Below are positions 34,901 through 45,829 of a DNA stretch of 64,000 nucleotides, in pieces. The notes beneath the pieces are model-generated. The model saw nothing but the letters and a program-made list of their open reading frames with translations. It did not search any database and had not been told where the DNA came from. Within the stretch, counting starts at the first letter, position 1; every line of letters starts with the position of its first letter. A program made the translations under genes and the position numbers. The DNA comes from Coptis chinensis (taxonomy: Eukaryota; Streptophyta; Magnoliopsida; Ranunculales; Ranunculaceae), in the NCBI GenBank assembly GCA_015680905.1, contig CM027378.1:8537001-8601000 (forward strand). Reading direction: 5' to 3'.

Positions 34901-37016
34901 ATCACATCCACAACAAATTCAAAGACAATATATAGGCAGAACAAATAAATAATTTAAATACTTTACTACTTACAAAATTTGGTTGGATATTAGGGGCCCC
35001 CAGGTTATCCTGAGAAAACGACCTCAGCACCCCCATCATCAAAAAATCAAAGTTATCAGTATCAGTTATCAGTATCAACTAAAGCAAGTAAGAAAAATAA
35101 TTCATCCACCAGCATGTAAGTATCCCTACTTTCTACCAAGTCGACCAGGTCATTATATTCCCTCTGAGCCCTTTCAGCAACGACCTGCGCATTGTTGCAC
35201 TCACTGGTCTAGTTTTGCACCTCCACCTTCGAAGCATCAAGAGAGGGTTGCAGCAAGGCCACCTTCCCAGCAAGATCGCTGACCTGCGTCCTCAGCCCAG
35301 ACATTTCAGCTCATTCCACCTCTTGAACAGCGTTCAGCTTGTCATAGGCCTCCTTGGCAGCATCCAACTCCTTTTTGTACTGGTTGGAGATAGGGGTCAT
35401 CTCTTTCAGCTTCTTATACATAGCCAGGACCTGGCACCAAGAAAAGTGAATCACAAAGCAGTAAAAATGAAAAATAATACAATGCCCAAAACGGAGAAGC
35501 ACTTACAAAGCACAGAGAGCGATCAATATCTTTAATATTCATCTCCAAGTCCTTCCCAGTCTCTAACTAGAGCCTATCTCCATCCAGAGCAACTGGAGCC
35601 AGTAACCCTCCAGCAACTAAATAATTCTTGAAGCTACAATCCCCATTTTTCACAAACTTATTCAACCCACTCGTTGGGTCTTCATAGGTGACAAGCCTAT
35701 CCAGAAAGTCATCAGCACTCTTGCCACGTGGGGTCGTACTCCCCGACCTCTTCAAATTTTGGGCAGATGGCTCATTCTCACTAGCCTTCTTCTTGCCCCG
35801 GGTATCAACAACCGCCGCATCAACAGCAAGCTCCTTCAGATCCATCCTCTTCAATGAGGGACCTGCAAAAGAACGACCTCCACCAGTACTAGATCATTCC
35901 TCATACTCAGATCGGGACTTCTTTGACCACTCTGTCTCAACCACCTCAGAACGCCTTTTCAAATTAGGCCTCTTAACTGAGTGGGAGCATGTCACACCCC
36001 GAATTTCGACAGAATTCGGAAAAACAATATTTGTTCCCGACTCTTCGATCTTCGAGGTATGACGCACTCTCAACTCCCAAAAACCCATAAACAGTTTAAA
36101 TATGCGGATAATTTAAAAACCAATAAATATTTCAAATTAACAAAAATTAACAAATGAAAATACAAATAACCTTATCTCAACTGAAAATCTATATCACCTC
36201 AAAGGAAAACAAAGCCTATCTTGAAATGCGACGCTAACGCGAAAACCACAAGTGACAACCAATCTTCTTCAACACTAAACCTGTCAAGACTTATCAACTA
36301 TGTTCATTTAATGAACATACCAGATGAAAGCAAACATGCAAATCGGTTGACATTATAAAATGCTGGTGTGAGTAGCTCTAAAACACAAACATATATATAC
36401 ATATACATACAATAATCCATAAGGCAGTTAGTTCCTCCACCGGTTTTAACTTCCAACCACTAATACAACATTCTTAACTACAATAAGTAAAGGCGGTAGT
36501 TCCTCCATCGAGGTTTTAACTTCCCACTAACCACCCAACAAACTATACGCATAATAAATAAGGCATGTAGTTCCTCCATCGAGGCGCCTTAGGTTCTAAC
36601 TAAACAAATAACCAACCAAGCATATTATATCCATACCGCATTTCATGCTCAAATACAAAGTGGGTCGTCTCTGCCCAAGTAATTAGTTTGACCCACCCTT
36701 CAGCAAAACCATATACAATCATCTATCTAAAGATACATCATTAACCAACACATTACCATAATTATATTAATTAAGGCTTTCTTTGTGTGTCCCTAAAATC
36801 ACGTCTTATCTATGTCTTACCTAGTTTCCCTGGCTACCACAATCGCTTCCCAACGCCGAACATGTACATCCACATGCCTCCCCTTACATAATGAACCACT
36901 CCGTACGTAACTACCCTGAGCGGGATGCCGCACACCAGGTAACCCTCACACGAAAGCCATTATGTAAGTACTGCCACTATTCGGCATAAAATATCACGCG
37001 TCTCATTCTATTTTGC

Positions 37017-37205
37017 AAACGGAATAATCAAGCCACTATTCGGCTACGCCAGAAGGGCCATTCAGATTCACTGAAACGCCAGAAGGGCCAATCACATTAC
37101 TTACACCCGAAGGCCATTCAGATTCACTGAAACACCAGAAGGGCCAATCACATTACTTACGCCCGAAGGCCATTCAGATTCACTGAAACGCTAGAAGGGC
37201 CAAAT
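37017..37205. repeat. Tandem array, about 60-bp unit, inside the solo LTR
   Basis: Three imperfect units share CCATTCAGATTCACTGAAAC, CCAGAAGGGCCAATCACATT and CTTACNCCCGAAGG. It is non-coding. Confidence 0.85.
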
Positions 37206-37874
37206 CACATGAGTTGTGGTAGCTAGGTTCTAGGATTTTCGTTACGTAATTTATTCAAGTGTCATCCATTTATGACTCATAATAATTCCACTATGCCACA
37301 ATATTTAGAAATATCTTAATTATATCTCATAACCACTTTCATTCTTTCACGTGCCAATATATTATTGCACTACGCCACACTCCCGTGGGAAATATTCACA
37401 AATACTCTACTAGTATCTCACAGATAAAATAATGAAGTGTTTATACATTTATTTCTCCACAACTATTGCATATATATATATCCCAACATATTATATAATG
37501 TCACAATATCAACATCAAATCTTAATTAGATAATGACAACCAAATATATACAAGCTTCCACAGCATTTTAGCATTTGATTTATCCATACAATTTACAACA
37601 TAAAATGTAGCACAATTAAACAGTCCACAGTCCACAATCAAATCCCAAAAATCTAAAGTCTATGAATCTAAGTCCGTATGTAGTTTAATACTCATAACAA
37701 CATATATATCAAATTCTTATTATCAGAATTCCCCTCTAGTTACGTGCCAATATTTATATATTTTACACACTACTTACGTCAAATCTTAATTAGATAATGA
37801 CAAACAATGTTATACAATGTTCGACAATATTTTATTACTATATTTATCCATATTCTCAAATATGTGAAAAACTA

Positions 37875-37965
37875 GAAAAAGTCAACATTCCACAGTCAAC
37901 TGTCAAAGTCAAAGTCAACACGTCATGGTCAAAGTCAACACATCATGGTCGAAGTCAAACTGTCA
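37875..37965. repeat. Clustered GTCAA motifs (W-box-like) in the solo LTR
   Basis: The core GTCAA (TTGAC on the other strand) recurs at short spacing (CAAAGTCAAAGTCAACA, GGTCAAAGTCAACACATCA). TTGAC is the WRKY-factor W-box core. A related array is at 63829-63910 in the homologous sequence. Confidence 0.7.
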
Positions 37966-38211
37966 TTTCTATGTTCAACAGGTTCATGGTCATAGCCATG
38001 GTTCATGGCTAAGGTCAAAGGTGCATGGCTCATGTGCTCATGACTAAGGAAATGGTTCGGACCCAATTGGCCAAGCCTATGACTTAACCAAAGGTTCGAA
38101 TAATGTTAGCCGGATCTAACATAAAAGCCACACCAGAAACCGGCCCAACAATAGATTTAGCCCAACTAAAAATATCTAAAAAGGACAGATCCACTTAAAA
38201 CCAAAACGACC

Positions 38212-38230
38212 AAAAAAAAAAAAAAAAAAA
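38212..38230 (+). repeat. Poly-A tract inside the solo LTR
   Basis: A run of about 18 A with no further context. It breaks an otherwise proline/alanine-codon-like non-coding stretch. Confidence 0.6.
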
Positions 38231-40956
38231 GAAAGCCAGCCCATGTATACCAAAAATTAGAACTGGCCCCATCCAAAAACAAACTAAAGTCCGGCCCCAA
38301 CACAACTAATAGAGTTTTGGACCAACCAAAACTTAACCATTTCGGCCCAAGTAACAAAAACCAAAAGAAATGAATTCGGCCCAAAACCCTAGGCCCAAGA
38401 GAGAGAAACCGACTCCAGCCCAATGACCCAGTGGTCGTCTTCTCCCTCAGCTGACTCTCTCCTCCACCACTTCCAAACCACCACCCCACGGCTCCAAACC
38501 AAACCGAACTAACTCGGTTTTGTACCCCCCGAAAAACCCCATCTTTTGCTACCCTCAAACTCGAGTTCCCCTCACCTCCACCAGCGCCAGCATGAATTTC
38601 GGCCAAATCGCGCCACCATTAACGCCTCATTCAAGCTCCCAACAGCCCCTCTCATCAATACTCACACACACCCACTACTCCTAACTGTTGGTTCAACCCC
38701 AAACACCTAGATTATGACCCCTGCAAATTTTGATTAGTAGATTTAACGATTTCTAACTCGCGCCGCCATTAACAGCTTCCCCAAGCTTTCGATGCAAAGA
38801 CTTTCTCCACCACCAAATCATCCCCAAATCATCAATCAATAATTCAATCAACACAACAAGAGTAGAATATACAAACAGTTTCAAATACTATACGAACAGT
38901 ACCAAACCGTATACCGGACAACCGTTTGGTTTTGACTCGCCGCCATTAACGGCCTCCAAACTTCAACAGTTATATATTTTGACAAAAGATAAACTAACAT
39001 TATCTAGCCGAATAACCATAGCCGAACAAACAGAAAATGAACGGAAACATTTGACAATAGAATTTTGTCTGTATACCAGTAAAACTCTGGATTTTGTGAA
39101 ATAGAAAAACTATCTACTCACCTGTATTAAAACTCAACTCGACGAATTCCTCTTAGTCCGAGTCGTCGCGTTCCACCGCTCTAGAAATCCAGCTTCTATC
39201 TCTGCCTCCATTTTTATTATTTTTATTCTAAGAAAACCCTATTCTCTAGAACAATGTGATTATATACTTGGGTTTGAAACCCAAGCCCAATACAGACTCA
39301 GGCCCAAAAACCAAGCCCGCGTATCCCAAATCCAATCTAGCCGATTTTTAAATAAATAATTAAATTAATTAATAAACTAAATACGTATTTTAAATACGGG
39401 TGTTACAGAGCATCACCACTACAAATAGCATTCCCACCACCATGACCAGAACGTTCAATGTCACCCACTTCAGAGCGTTTGGATGTAGAACGTTCAACAC
39501 CCCCAACCTCAGAGCGTTTGGATGCAGAACGGCTTTATGCAGCTCCTCCGGACGTCATCACTGAAGCAGAACGGCTATCAGAAGCTCCTCCAGCTGATCT
39601 CACTCCAGAAACAGGTCGTACTTTCTGACTCTCCCTCTCCATCTCACCGGCCGAGCTAGAATCAAAGATGTCAAAAACAAGCTTACGAGCCCTCTTCTTT
39701 TGCTCCAATTTCTTCCAGTTGATTTTCTCCCCTCCACGCTTCTTAAAGTAGTTGGCAACCTCCTCCAAGATAGCTCGTTTCTCCTCCCAACTCAAACAAG
39801 AAAACTTCTACAACGTTAAGCTAAAGACGACCTTGAATGGAAACCTCTGCACAAAAATAAACAAAAACATCAGAACATACAACACATCAAGTACAATACT
39901 TGCATACGACCTACAAAATAACTACCTACCATCCCACTTTACAGAGCGGGTACTCAGTTCACACCTAGAGGGGGTGTAATCACCCACAACCAACAAAGGC
40001 CTACGCCCCCAGTCCTTATTCTGGACGACTTCCCCCTTACGACCTGCAAACTAAAATTCAGTACAACCGATCTCTTCACAGAGAAATACTCCAACACATC
40101 CCCTAAGAGGATATTGTAACCCTGCTCATTCAACAAATCCAATACATGAAAAACCTTCCAACGATTCCCTACGAACTAACATGGGGCTTTTCCACAATAA
40201 TTCAAAACCTCAACAGTAAGACAAGAAAGTGGCAACCTCATCCCAGCCTTCAGCTGCCCATAACAAACCACCACTCCTCCATCCCGAGGGACATAGTCAT
40301 CATTAAACAACCTCCTCTCTCCACCTAGGTCATATATGGCCAGGTCGGCATTCACCCAACCGAACTCCTCCTTCAGACTAGCATAAAGCGACCTAGGATC
40401 CACCTCCTCAGCCATCTTCTCCACTACAAACCTGAAGAAGACGATGTAACCCCGTCTCCACTACGAACCCTAGCTTCAACATCATCTCCACTCAAAGTTC
40501 TCTCTCTCCGATCAACATCAACTTCCCCACTCAAACTATCACTAGTAGCAAATATTACGAGTTCTAAAATAAACAAAAAGTCAAACTTTGTAAGATCAAA
40601 AGACGTACCTGATTCCAAATATAGGAAAAGTTTTTTCTTTTCTTTTCCTCCTTTCTTTCGCTCTATTTGTTTTTCTAGATTGAAAAAGTAAGGAGAAGAA
40701 ACACCTTAGCATGTCAAAATCCCTTAACTGGCAAAACCTCGAGAGAATACAAAAATATTTCATGTTCCCACATAACACAATCATTACTCGCCCACAAATT
40801 GTCGTAATTTCGGGCCCACGAATCCAGCCCAACAGTTCCAGCACATTTTTTAGAACTAAACCTACCAGCTGTCCGACACGTACTTTAAAAACTTTATTTT
40901 ACCCTTCCCTTTTTACATCACAGCTGTTCAAAGAACGGATCAAATAAAAGGGGCTA

Positions 40957-41407
40957 TGTAAGTACCCTCCGTTCTGCACTACACACACGTGTCCATACAC
41001 CAGGTCATTCTCCATCAGCTCGTACCACTCTAGCAGAACGTACCAACGACCCAACCCCAGGTCGTCCTAAGCAGCAGTTACGGCCATTTATGGAAGCAAG
41101 TCATCTAGCACAATCATGGAGCTCAGTCAACACGCCAATCAATGAGACATTTACTTTGTAACAGCAGGAATAATGTCAAATCATCAAGATAGCACAAAAT
41201 ATGGATATACATTTGATAACGGCTTTGAGCAAATAAGGAAGGTCAGCTCAAACATCTATAAATAGAGAGAGATGAACTACATAAGGCTTGATTCAAGTTT
41301 ACCCCAAGAAACTTGATACGTAGGCAACTCTTATCTCGAGAAGAGTGCAGCCATTCCCTATTACATAAATTGTCAGGTCGTTGTCCAGCAAACACCAAAC
41401 ATCTACA
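40957..41407 (+). repeat. 3' LTR of the gypsy element
   Basis: 451 bp, same ends as the 5' LTR, followed by the duplicated GCTAG and then host DNA beginning TAAACTATAAAGG. Confidence 0.95.
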
Positions 41408-41412
41408 GCTAG

Positions 41413-42440
41413 TAAACTATAAAGGTTCTTGGTCCACGTGTAGGACCATTCAATTCAAATGTATGTCGTTGCAGTTCTAATGCAAAGCTCATCTTAGAAC
41501 GAATGAGATTCATTTTTGCTGCAATTTTGCTAAAGCTTAGTTTGTTTCTGGCCTAGTCGGCACACGACACGTGTTGAGTCAACAAAACAAAACTAAAGTA
41601 GAAACGGGAATTGTTCTCAGTTAGCATTATTCCTATTTCGTCCTCTCCTCCTACCTTAACTGCCACAACCAACCAATCCACCACCAAACTGATAACCACA
41701 AATCTCAAATTCCAAACACAAAATCTAAATATCAATCAACATATACAATGAGATTTTAAGAAATTGAACTTTCTTTTATCAAGTATCATATTGAACACTC
41801 AATTTTTTTTATTTATCAAATTTAAAGAAATTTGAGAGTGGATTATTTTTTTCTTACCAGCGAAAAGAGCCAACGGGAATAAAAATGAAAAACAGAAGAA
41901 GAGGTGATAGTCGACTGCAGGACTGGTGGTAAGTGGTGGGAGCTGAGGCAGTAGTAATGGAGGTGGAAAGCAAGGGCAAAATAGGAAGTCTTTTAATTCA
42001 AAATAATACCAATTTCCTCATTTTTTTGGGTTGTTGGGTGTACACATGTCATGTTTTGGTTGGGCTAGAAGCAAACTAAGCATCCAAACATTGCACCAAA
42101 AATGAGCCCCAACAAACGTGGTTTTTAACATTTTTCTACCCAGTAGAATGCTATGGCCGCATGAATGTTGGCATTTGAGTGGGGTGTGTAGAGAGTTTTA
42201 GTTCGGGTAGTATTTTAGTATTTACCTATGAGAAGTGAAACCATGGTTCATGTAGTTTAGCATTCTTAAGACGTCAGGCTTCTCCTGCTAACAAGCTTTT
42301 GCGTAGGTACCAATTAACAAGTGGTAAGCTTTTTAGCGATCTAATTTTTCCCCATAAATAAAACATTAGAGCTTCTAGAATAAGCATGTCGCACTATAGA
42401 TGTGGTGCACAGCCTTCTGAGCCACATGTAGTGCGAGGGT
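41413..42440. other. Intergenic DNA, nothing recognised
   Basis: This is host DNA to the right of the Helitron/gypsy insertion. No gene was found. A 45-bp imperfect inverted repeat (TCGCACTATAGATGTGG with CCACATGTAGTGCGA, about 42389-42431) sits at its right edge. Confidence 0.4.
42389..42431. repeat. Imperfect hairpin before the accessory cluster
   Basis: TCGCACTA-TAGATGTGG returns inverted as CCACATGTAGTGCGA around a 16-bp loop. It is followed by GGGTAAAATCGG and the first copy of the repeat at 42448. It might mark an element edge. Confidence 0.4.
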
Positions 42441-42447
42441 AAAATCG

Positions 42448-42600
42448 GAACAATTAGTGAACAAGTTGCCAAACAAGTTAACAAAAAATTCAAAAAATAA
42501 AAAACATGAAAATTTCCACTTTAGTGCTAGTTTCATTTAGTGTTCTTACATTCTCAAATCCCTAATTCCAATCATTGAGTATTATTGCCTCGTCAACCCA
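42448..42600 (+). repeat. Duplicated promoter-like segment, copy 1
   Basis: It shares GTGAACAAGTTGCCAAACAA, TTCCACTTTAG and CTAATTCCAATCAT with 43275-43560. CT-rich DNA follows. Each copy resembles a 5' leader followed by an intron donor-like GGTA (42617 and 43568). Confidence 0.65.
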
Positions 42601-43274
42601 CCGTCTGCTCGCAAAAGGTACTCCCTCTCTCCCTCTATCTCTTTTTAACCCAAATTCTTCAGGAATCAATTGGTTTTTTTTTTGTTTTGTGGCAATTAGT
42701 TAAACTTACTGTTTCAGTCGATTTTTTTTAGAAACTATGAGTTTGATTGAGGATTGTTTGGTTTAAGATTTCATTTTGGTTTAAGCATTAGTTGGTTGTT
42801 TGGATTGGGGGTTTGTTTCCAGTGGATATTTTGTGGTAGATGTTGGTTTGTGTGTTGATATAGAAGCCCTATATATTTGATTGATTGTGGCCTTTGGTTT
42901 TAATAATTGTTGTTTATTTATTTTTTGGTTAATATTACTCATCATAGTTTATTGTTTTTCCAAAATCTAGAAGCTCTATTAATCTATATTGTTTTCATCA
43001 AGAAAAGTATAAAGGATTAAAAGTTACATATAGTTTTTTTTTTCTTCCAGTTCTATCATCAATTCATCACCAAATCATTGTTGAGTATTAGTGAATATAA
43101 CTCGAACATTATTTCTTCCAGTTCCTCAAATGAGTATATCAAGTTGTGTATTTACTTTGAAGCAGTCATGATCTAGGCCAATTCATATAGTCTTATCTAG
43201 TTATCTCCTTGTTTTAGTCTTAAGTAGGATAGAACAATGATTTAAACAAGTGGTGATAGCTTAGCATTATCTAC

Positions 43275-43570
43275 TAGAAAAACCGGAAGAATGAGTGAAC
43301 AAGTTGCCAAACAAGTTAACAAAAAAAAACATGAAAAAAAAAGGTTTTCCACTTTAGCGCTACTTTCGTTCTCCCTCCGGTCAAACAGAAAATCTAACCG
43401 TTCACTTCAATTTCGACGGCATTTTCTGATCAATTTCACCCTGCACATAGTAAAAGCTCTATAAAAATATCATTATCTCTTTCTTTCTTTCTTTCTTTTC
43501 TTTACACTCTCTTGTCTCAAATCTCTAATTCCAATCATCGAGTTTTAATAGGGGTTCAGCACGACAGGTA
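43275..43570 (+). repeat. Duplicated promoter-like segment, copy 2
   Basis: Second copy of the segment at 42448-42600, offset by about 830 bp. A CTTT microsatellite (43480-43500) and CT-rich leader precede ATCGAGTTTTAATAGG. It could supply the 5' UTR of the GRF gene downstream, which is inference from position. Confidence 0.6.
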
Positions 43571-43979
43571 TTAGATTTTTCTTATTTCTTATTGGTTTTA
43601 AGTTTGCTTGTTTTAAATCGACAGGCCTAATTTTTTATTTCTCTTTTTTATTTTATTTGTTTTCAGTATTTCAATATAGTATATAGTATTTATCTGGGTT
43701 TCTTCTAGAGATCCGTGTATTTAATGTTTATGTGCAAATTAATATTTAAGTAATGCCATAATCTCGGTATAAACACAAGTTATAGTATAAATGGATCTGG
43801 GCACACATTGAGAAGAAAGCAGTATCAATCAAGGTACATGGGTTATTGGAGTGCTTGTATGCATAGGTTAAGGAACTAACTATGAGTGGATATAGAAAGA
43901 AATGTTTAGGTTTATGGGATGTCAATTGGAAACCTGTGTGCATGCTACATTTGTACTATCCTCTTGGCCAAGGGTAGAT

Positions 43980-44035
43980 GCCTAGACGAAGGGGGATGGA
44001 GTCGTGGGACGAAGGGGGATGGAGTCGTGGAATGA
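43980..44035 (+). repeat. Tandem duplication, 25 bp x 2
   Basis: GACGAAGGGGGATGGAGTCG is directly repeated, the second copy being followed by TGGAATGAC. Confidence 0.85.
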
Positions 44036-44100
44036 CATTTTTTACAGAGAAACAGTGTTCTCAGATGATTTATAATTGAAATTAGGAATGTAATGTGTGT

Positions 44101-44237
44101 TAGTAATTGAAATTGTCTCGACAATGTTTGAATTAGCAAACTAATAACTTTGTACTAAAGGTTGAGTTGTTAGTAATTGAAATTGTCTCGGCAATGTTTG
44201 AATTAGCAAACTAACTTTGTACTAAAGGTTGAGTTGT
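44101..44237 (+). repeat. Tandem duplication, 70-bp unit x 2
   Basis: TAGTAATTGAAATTGTCTCG to GGTTGAGTTGT repeats directly with very few differences, so the duplication is fairly recent. It lies in the possible 5' intron of the GRF gene. Confidence 0.9.
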
Positions 44238-44756
44238 TACGCCTTGTTTTTTCAATTACTTTTATATTATTAGCAATCTAATAATATATGCATGTTTAGT
44301 AATAATTTTTGTTCGTTATTTCTCAGTTCATACTTTTATCCATCCTTCTTGTCATATTAGTTTATTTTACTTATCCTTAAATAATTTTGTTCGTTTTGTC
44401 TCAGTTCATAATTTTATTCATGATTATTGTCATATTAGTTGATTACGTGTACAATGGTTGGTTTGGTCTTGTAAATACATATGAAGGTTGTTTGTCATTG
44501 TTAATCTATTTCTATATCAGTTGGCATAAACATCCTTGATAAGGTTGGTCACGATCTCTTTGTGCCATTTGTTTAATAAAGTATTTTTTTTCTTTTTCCT
44601 TTAGTTTTTCCTCTACCCACAACACCAATGTACCACTTCTGGTTGTTTGCTCTTCCGCTCTCAAGTGTTAATTTCAATAATTGATTTTGATATATGTGAG
44701 TTAGATTTATTTATTTAATTTTACTAGGGTTTGATTTTTTTGTAAGTTAGAAAAGG

Positions 44757-45522
44757 ATGGTCGAGGAAAACATAATCCCCCCCCCCTCCTTTTTAAGATG
44801 TTATTGTCCTCTTGACGCGTCATGTTTACATGTATCAAGAAGCAACAACAATCCAGGTTGGCAGTACTACAACTGCCCCAATTGGGTGAGCCATTTTTGT
44901 TTATTGTTACTAATTTGAGTTATTGAAGAATTATATATTGGATTCTAACTGGTAATTTTAACATGTAATTTGGGTTATTTAAGAAGCCTGGGACGCTTAA
45001 ATCTTCAAATAAATCCCAAAAATCAAGTTGTGATTTTTTCCTATGGGCCGACGAAGCCTTGTTATGTCCGTGTGGAGGTGGTCTTTGTAAGGTATTTAGT
45101 GTGACTGGGGAAGAAAAAAATAGAAAAATGGTGATATTGTATTTGGGCGAGATCAGTTGTGTATGATAGAATTGTAAGGAATAAATTGTGTATCATTTTT
45201 TTTTATTTCTTATTAAACATGTTTATCTAATTGGGTTGTAAACTTCCAACATTTAACTACAAGATCAATCAAAAGGTTATGGGTTTGTCTATTGGGTTGA
45301 TAGTAGAACACCAATCTCATAACAAGCTTCTAGTTCTACTTCTGAAAGACGTGAACGTAACAAGGGTCTAGTTCTACATCTGAAAGGCGTCTACATATTT
45401 GTGAAGCGATCAAATGTATGATACATAACACCTTGGTTGTTGAACTTTGTATTGCACAGGAAAGTGCTAGTGCATGCCGTGACCTGTTACTACAACTTCG
45501 TGATTTAGAATTGAACAAGTAA
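44757..45522 (+). pseudogene. GRF-type zinc-finger protein gene, small, probably frame-damaged
   Basis: The GRF finger is split over two exons. The first ends with CYCPLDASCLHVSRSNNNPG followed by WQYYNCPNW, donor GTGAGC at 44886. The second (from about 44984) carries SCDFFLWADE, the second half of the fold. A third exon ends ICEAIKCMIHNTLVVELC and then DLLLQLRDLELNK with stop at 45520. GRF fingers bind nucleic acid, and small plant proteins with one GRF finger plus a C-terminal coil are common, often in transposon contexts. The ATG at 44757 (MVEENII) is one base out of frame with the finger across a run of 10 C at 44777-44786, and exon 3 holds a 36-bp tandem duplication. Both point to a pseudogene, or to a homopolymer error in the assembly. 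Confidence 0.6.
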
Positions 45523-45626
45523 TTAACTATTTGTTGCTTAATGTAACTAACTATACGTATTTGGTGAAATATTTGTCATTGGATGACAATAACTTGTTAG
45601 AATTGTGTGTCTTCGGATTACTGAAT

Positions 45627-45722
45627 TGTTGGAATTATTTGTCTTTGGAATGCCATGACTTGTTGGAATTATGTCTTTGGAATGCCATGACTTGTTGGAA
45701 TTATGTCTTTGAATTACCATGT
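45627..45722 (+). repeat. Tandem minisatellite, about 32 bp x 3
   Basis: TGTTGGAATTATGTCTTTGG followed by AATGCCATGACT is repeated three times, with the first and last units diverged. Confidence 0.9.
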
Positions 45723-45829
45723 CTCTGGATTTGTATGACAGGAAGCCCTGTTTAGAGGCGGCTACCCAAGTAGATACATTGATCTTTCTCACATGTTGTA
45801 GACAACGAATGACAGGTGTTGGATTCAAT

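Larger units (their letters stand above)
35990..39407 (-). mobile_element. Solo LTR, 3.4 kb, nested in the gypsy element, with duplication GAGCA
   Basis: GAGCA flanks it at 35985-35989 and 39408-39412. The ends are TGTCACACCCC and GGGTGTTACA, TG...CA termini with inverted CACCC words. On the minus strand a TATATAA box (39266-39260) and a conserved leader (near 39210, ATGGAGGCAGAG) suggest that transcription would run leftward. No internal domain is present, so one LTR remains after recombination. Long LTRs with CACCC ends are typical of chromovirus Tekay/Del gypsy elements, but that placement is an inference. It is younger than the host gypsy copy. Confidence 0.75.
34271..40650 (-). other. 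Post-integrase region of the gypsy element with antisense coding remnants
   Basis: Between integrase and the 3' LTR the plus strand has no coding sequence. The minus strand holds several pieces typical of the antisense ORF of Tat elements (the family annotated as putative gypsy-type transposon), within about 40425-40176, 39795-39535 and 35854-35567. The solo LTR separates these pieces. It is a fossil with several breaks. About 34390-35200 is repetitive in GGTCGT and CAACTGTAA words. Confidence 0.6.
28466..41407 (+). mobile_element. Ty3/gypsy retrotransposon, Tat-like (dual RNase H), LTRs and 5-bp duplication present, broken
   Basis: Two 451-bp LTRs (28466-28916, 40957-41407) are flanked by GCTAG (28461-28465, 41408-41412). 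In plus-strand order there is a primer-binding region just after 28916, gag (about 29000-29950), a zinc-knuckle-free linker with aspartic protease (about 30480-30850), reverse transcriptase (about 31100-31900), its RNase H (about 31930-32400), a second archaeal-type RNase H (32560-32854, YVNGACNNSGSGLG) and integrase (about 33060-34270). The extra RNase H and the long region after integrase with antisense coding sequence are Tat-lineage traits. The coding region is broken in many places. Hand comparison gives about 31 differences between LTRs (about 7%), consistent with insertion a few million years ago. A solo LTR sits at 35990-39407. Confidence 0.93.

Noticed and set aside
37017-37205. A CRISPR-like array
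   Set aside because: The context is eukaryotic, and the units are contiguous imperfect tandem repeats without unique spacers.
38166-38606. 146-codon minus-strand ORF
   Set aside because: Trp/Phe/Gly-rich translation inside the solo LTR, with no domain and interrupted by the poly-A tract's homopolymer product.
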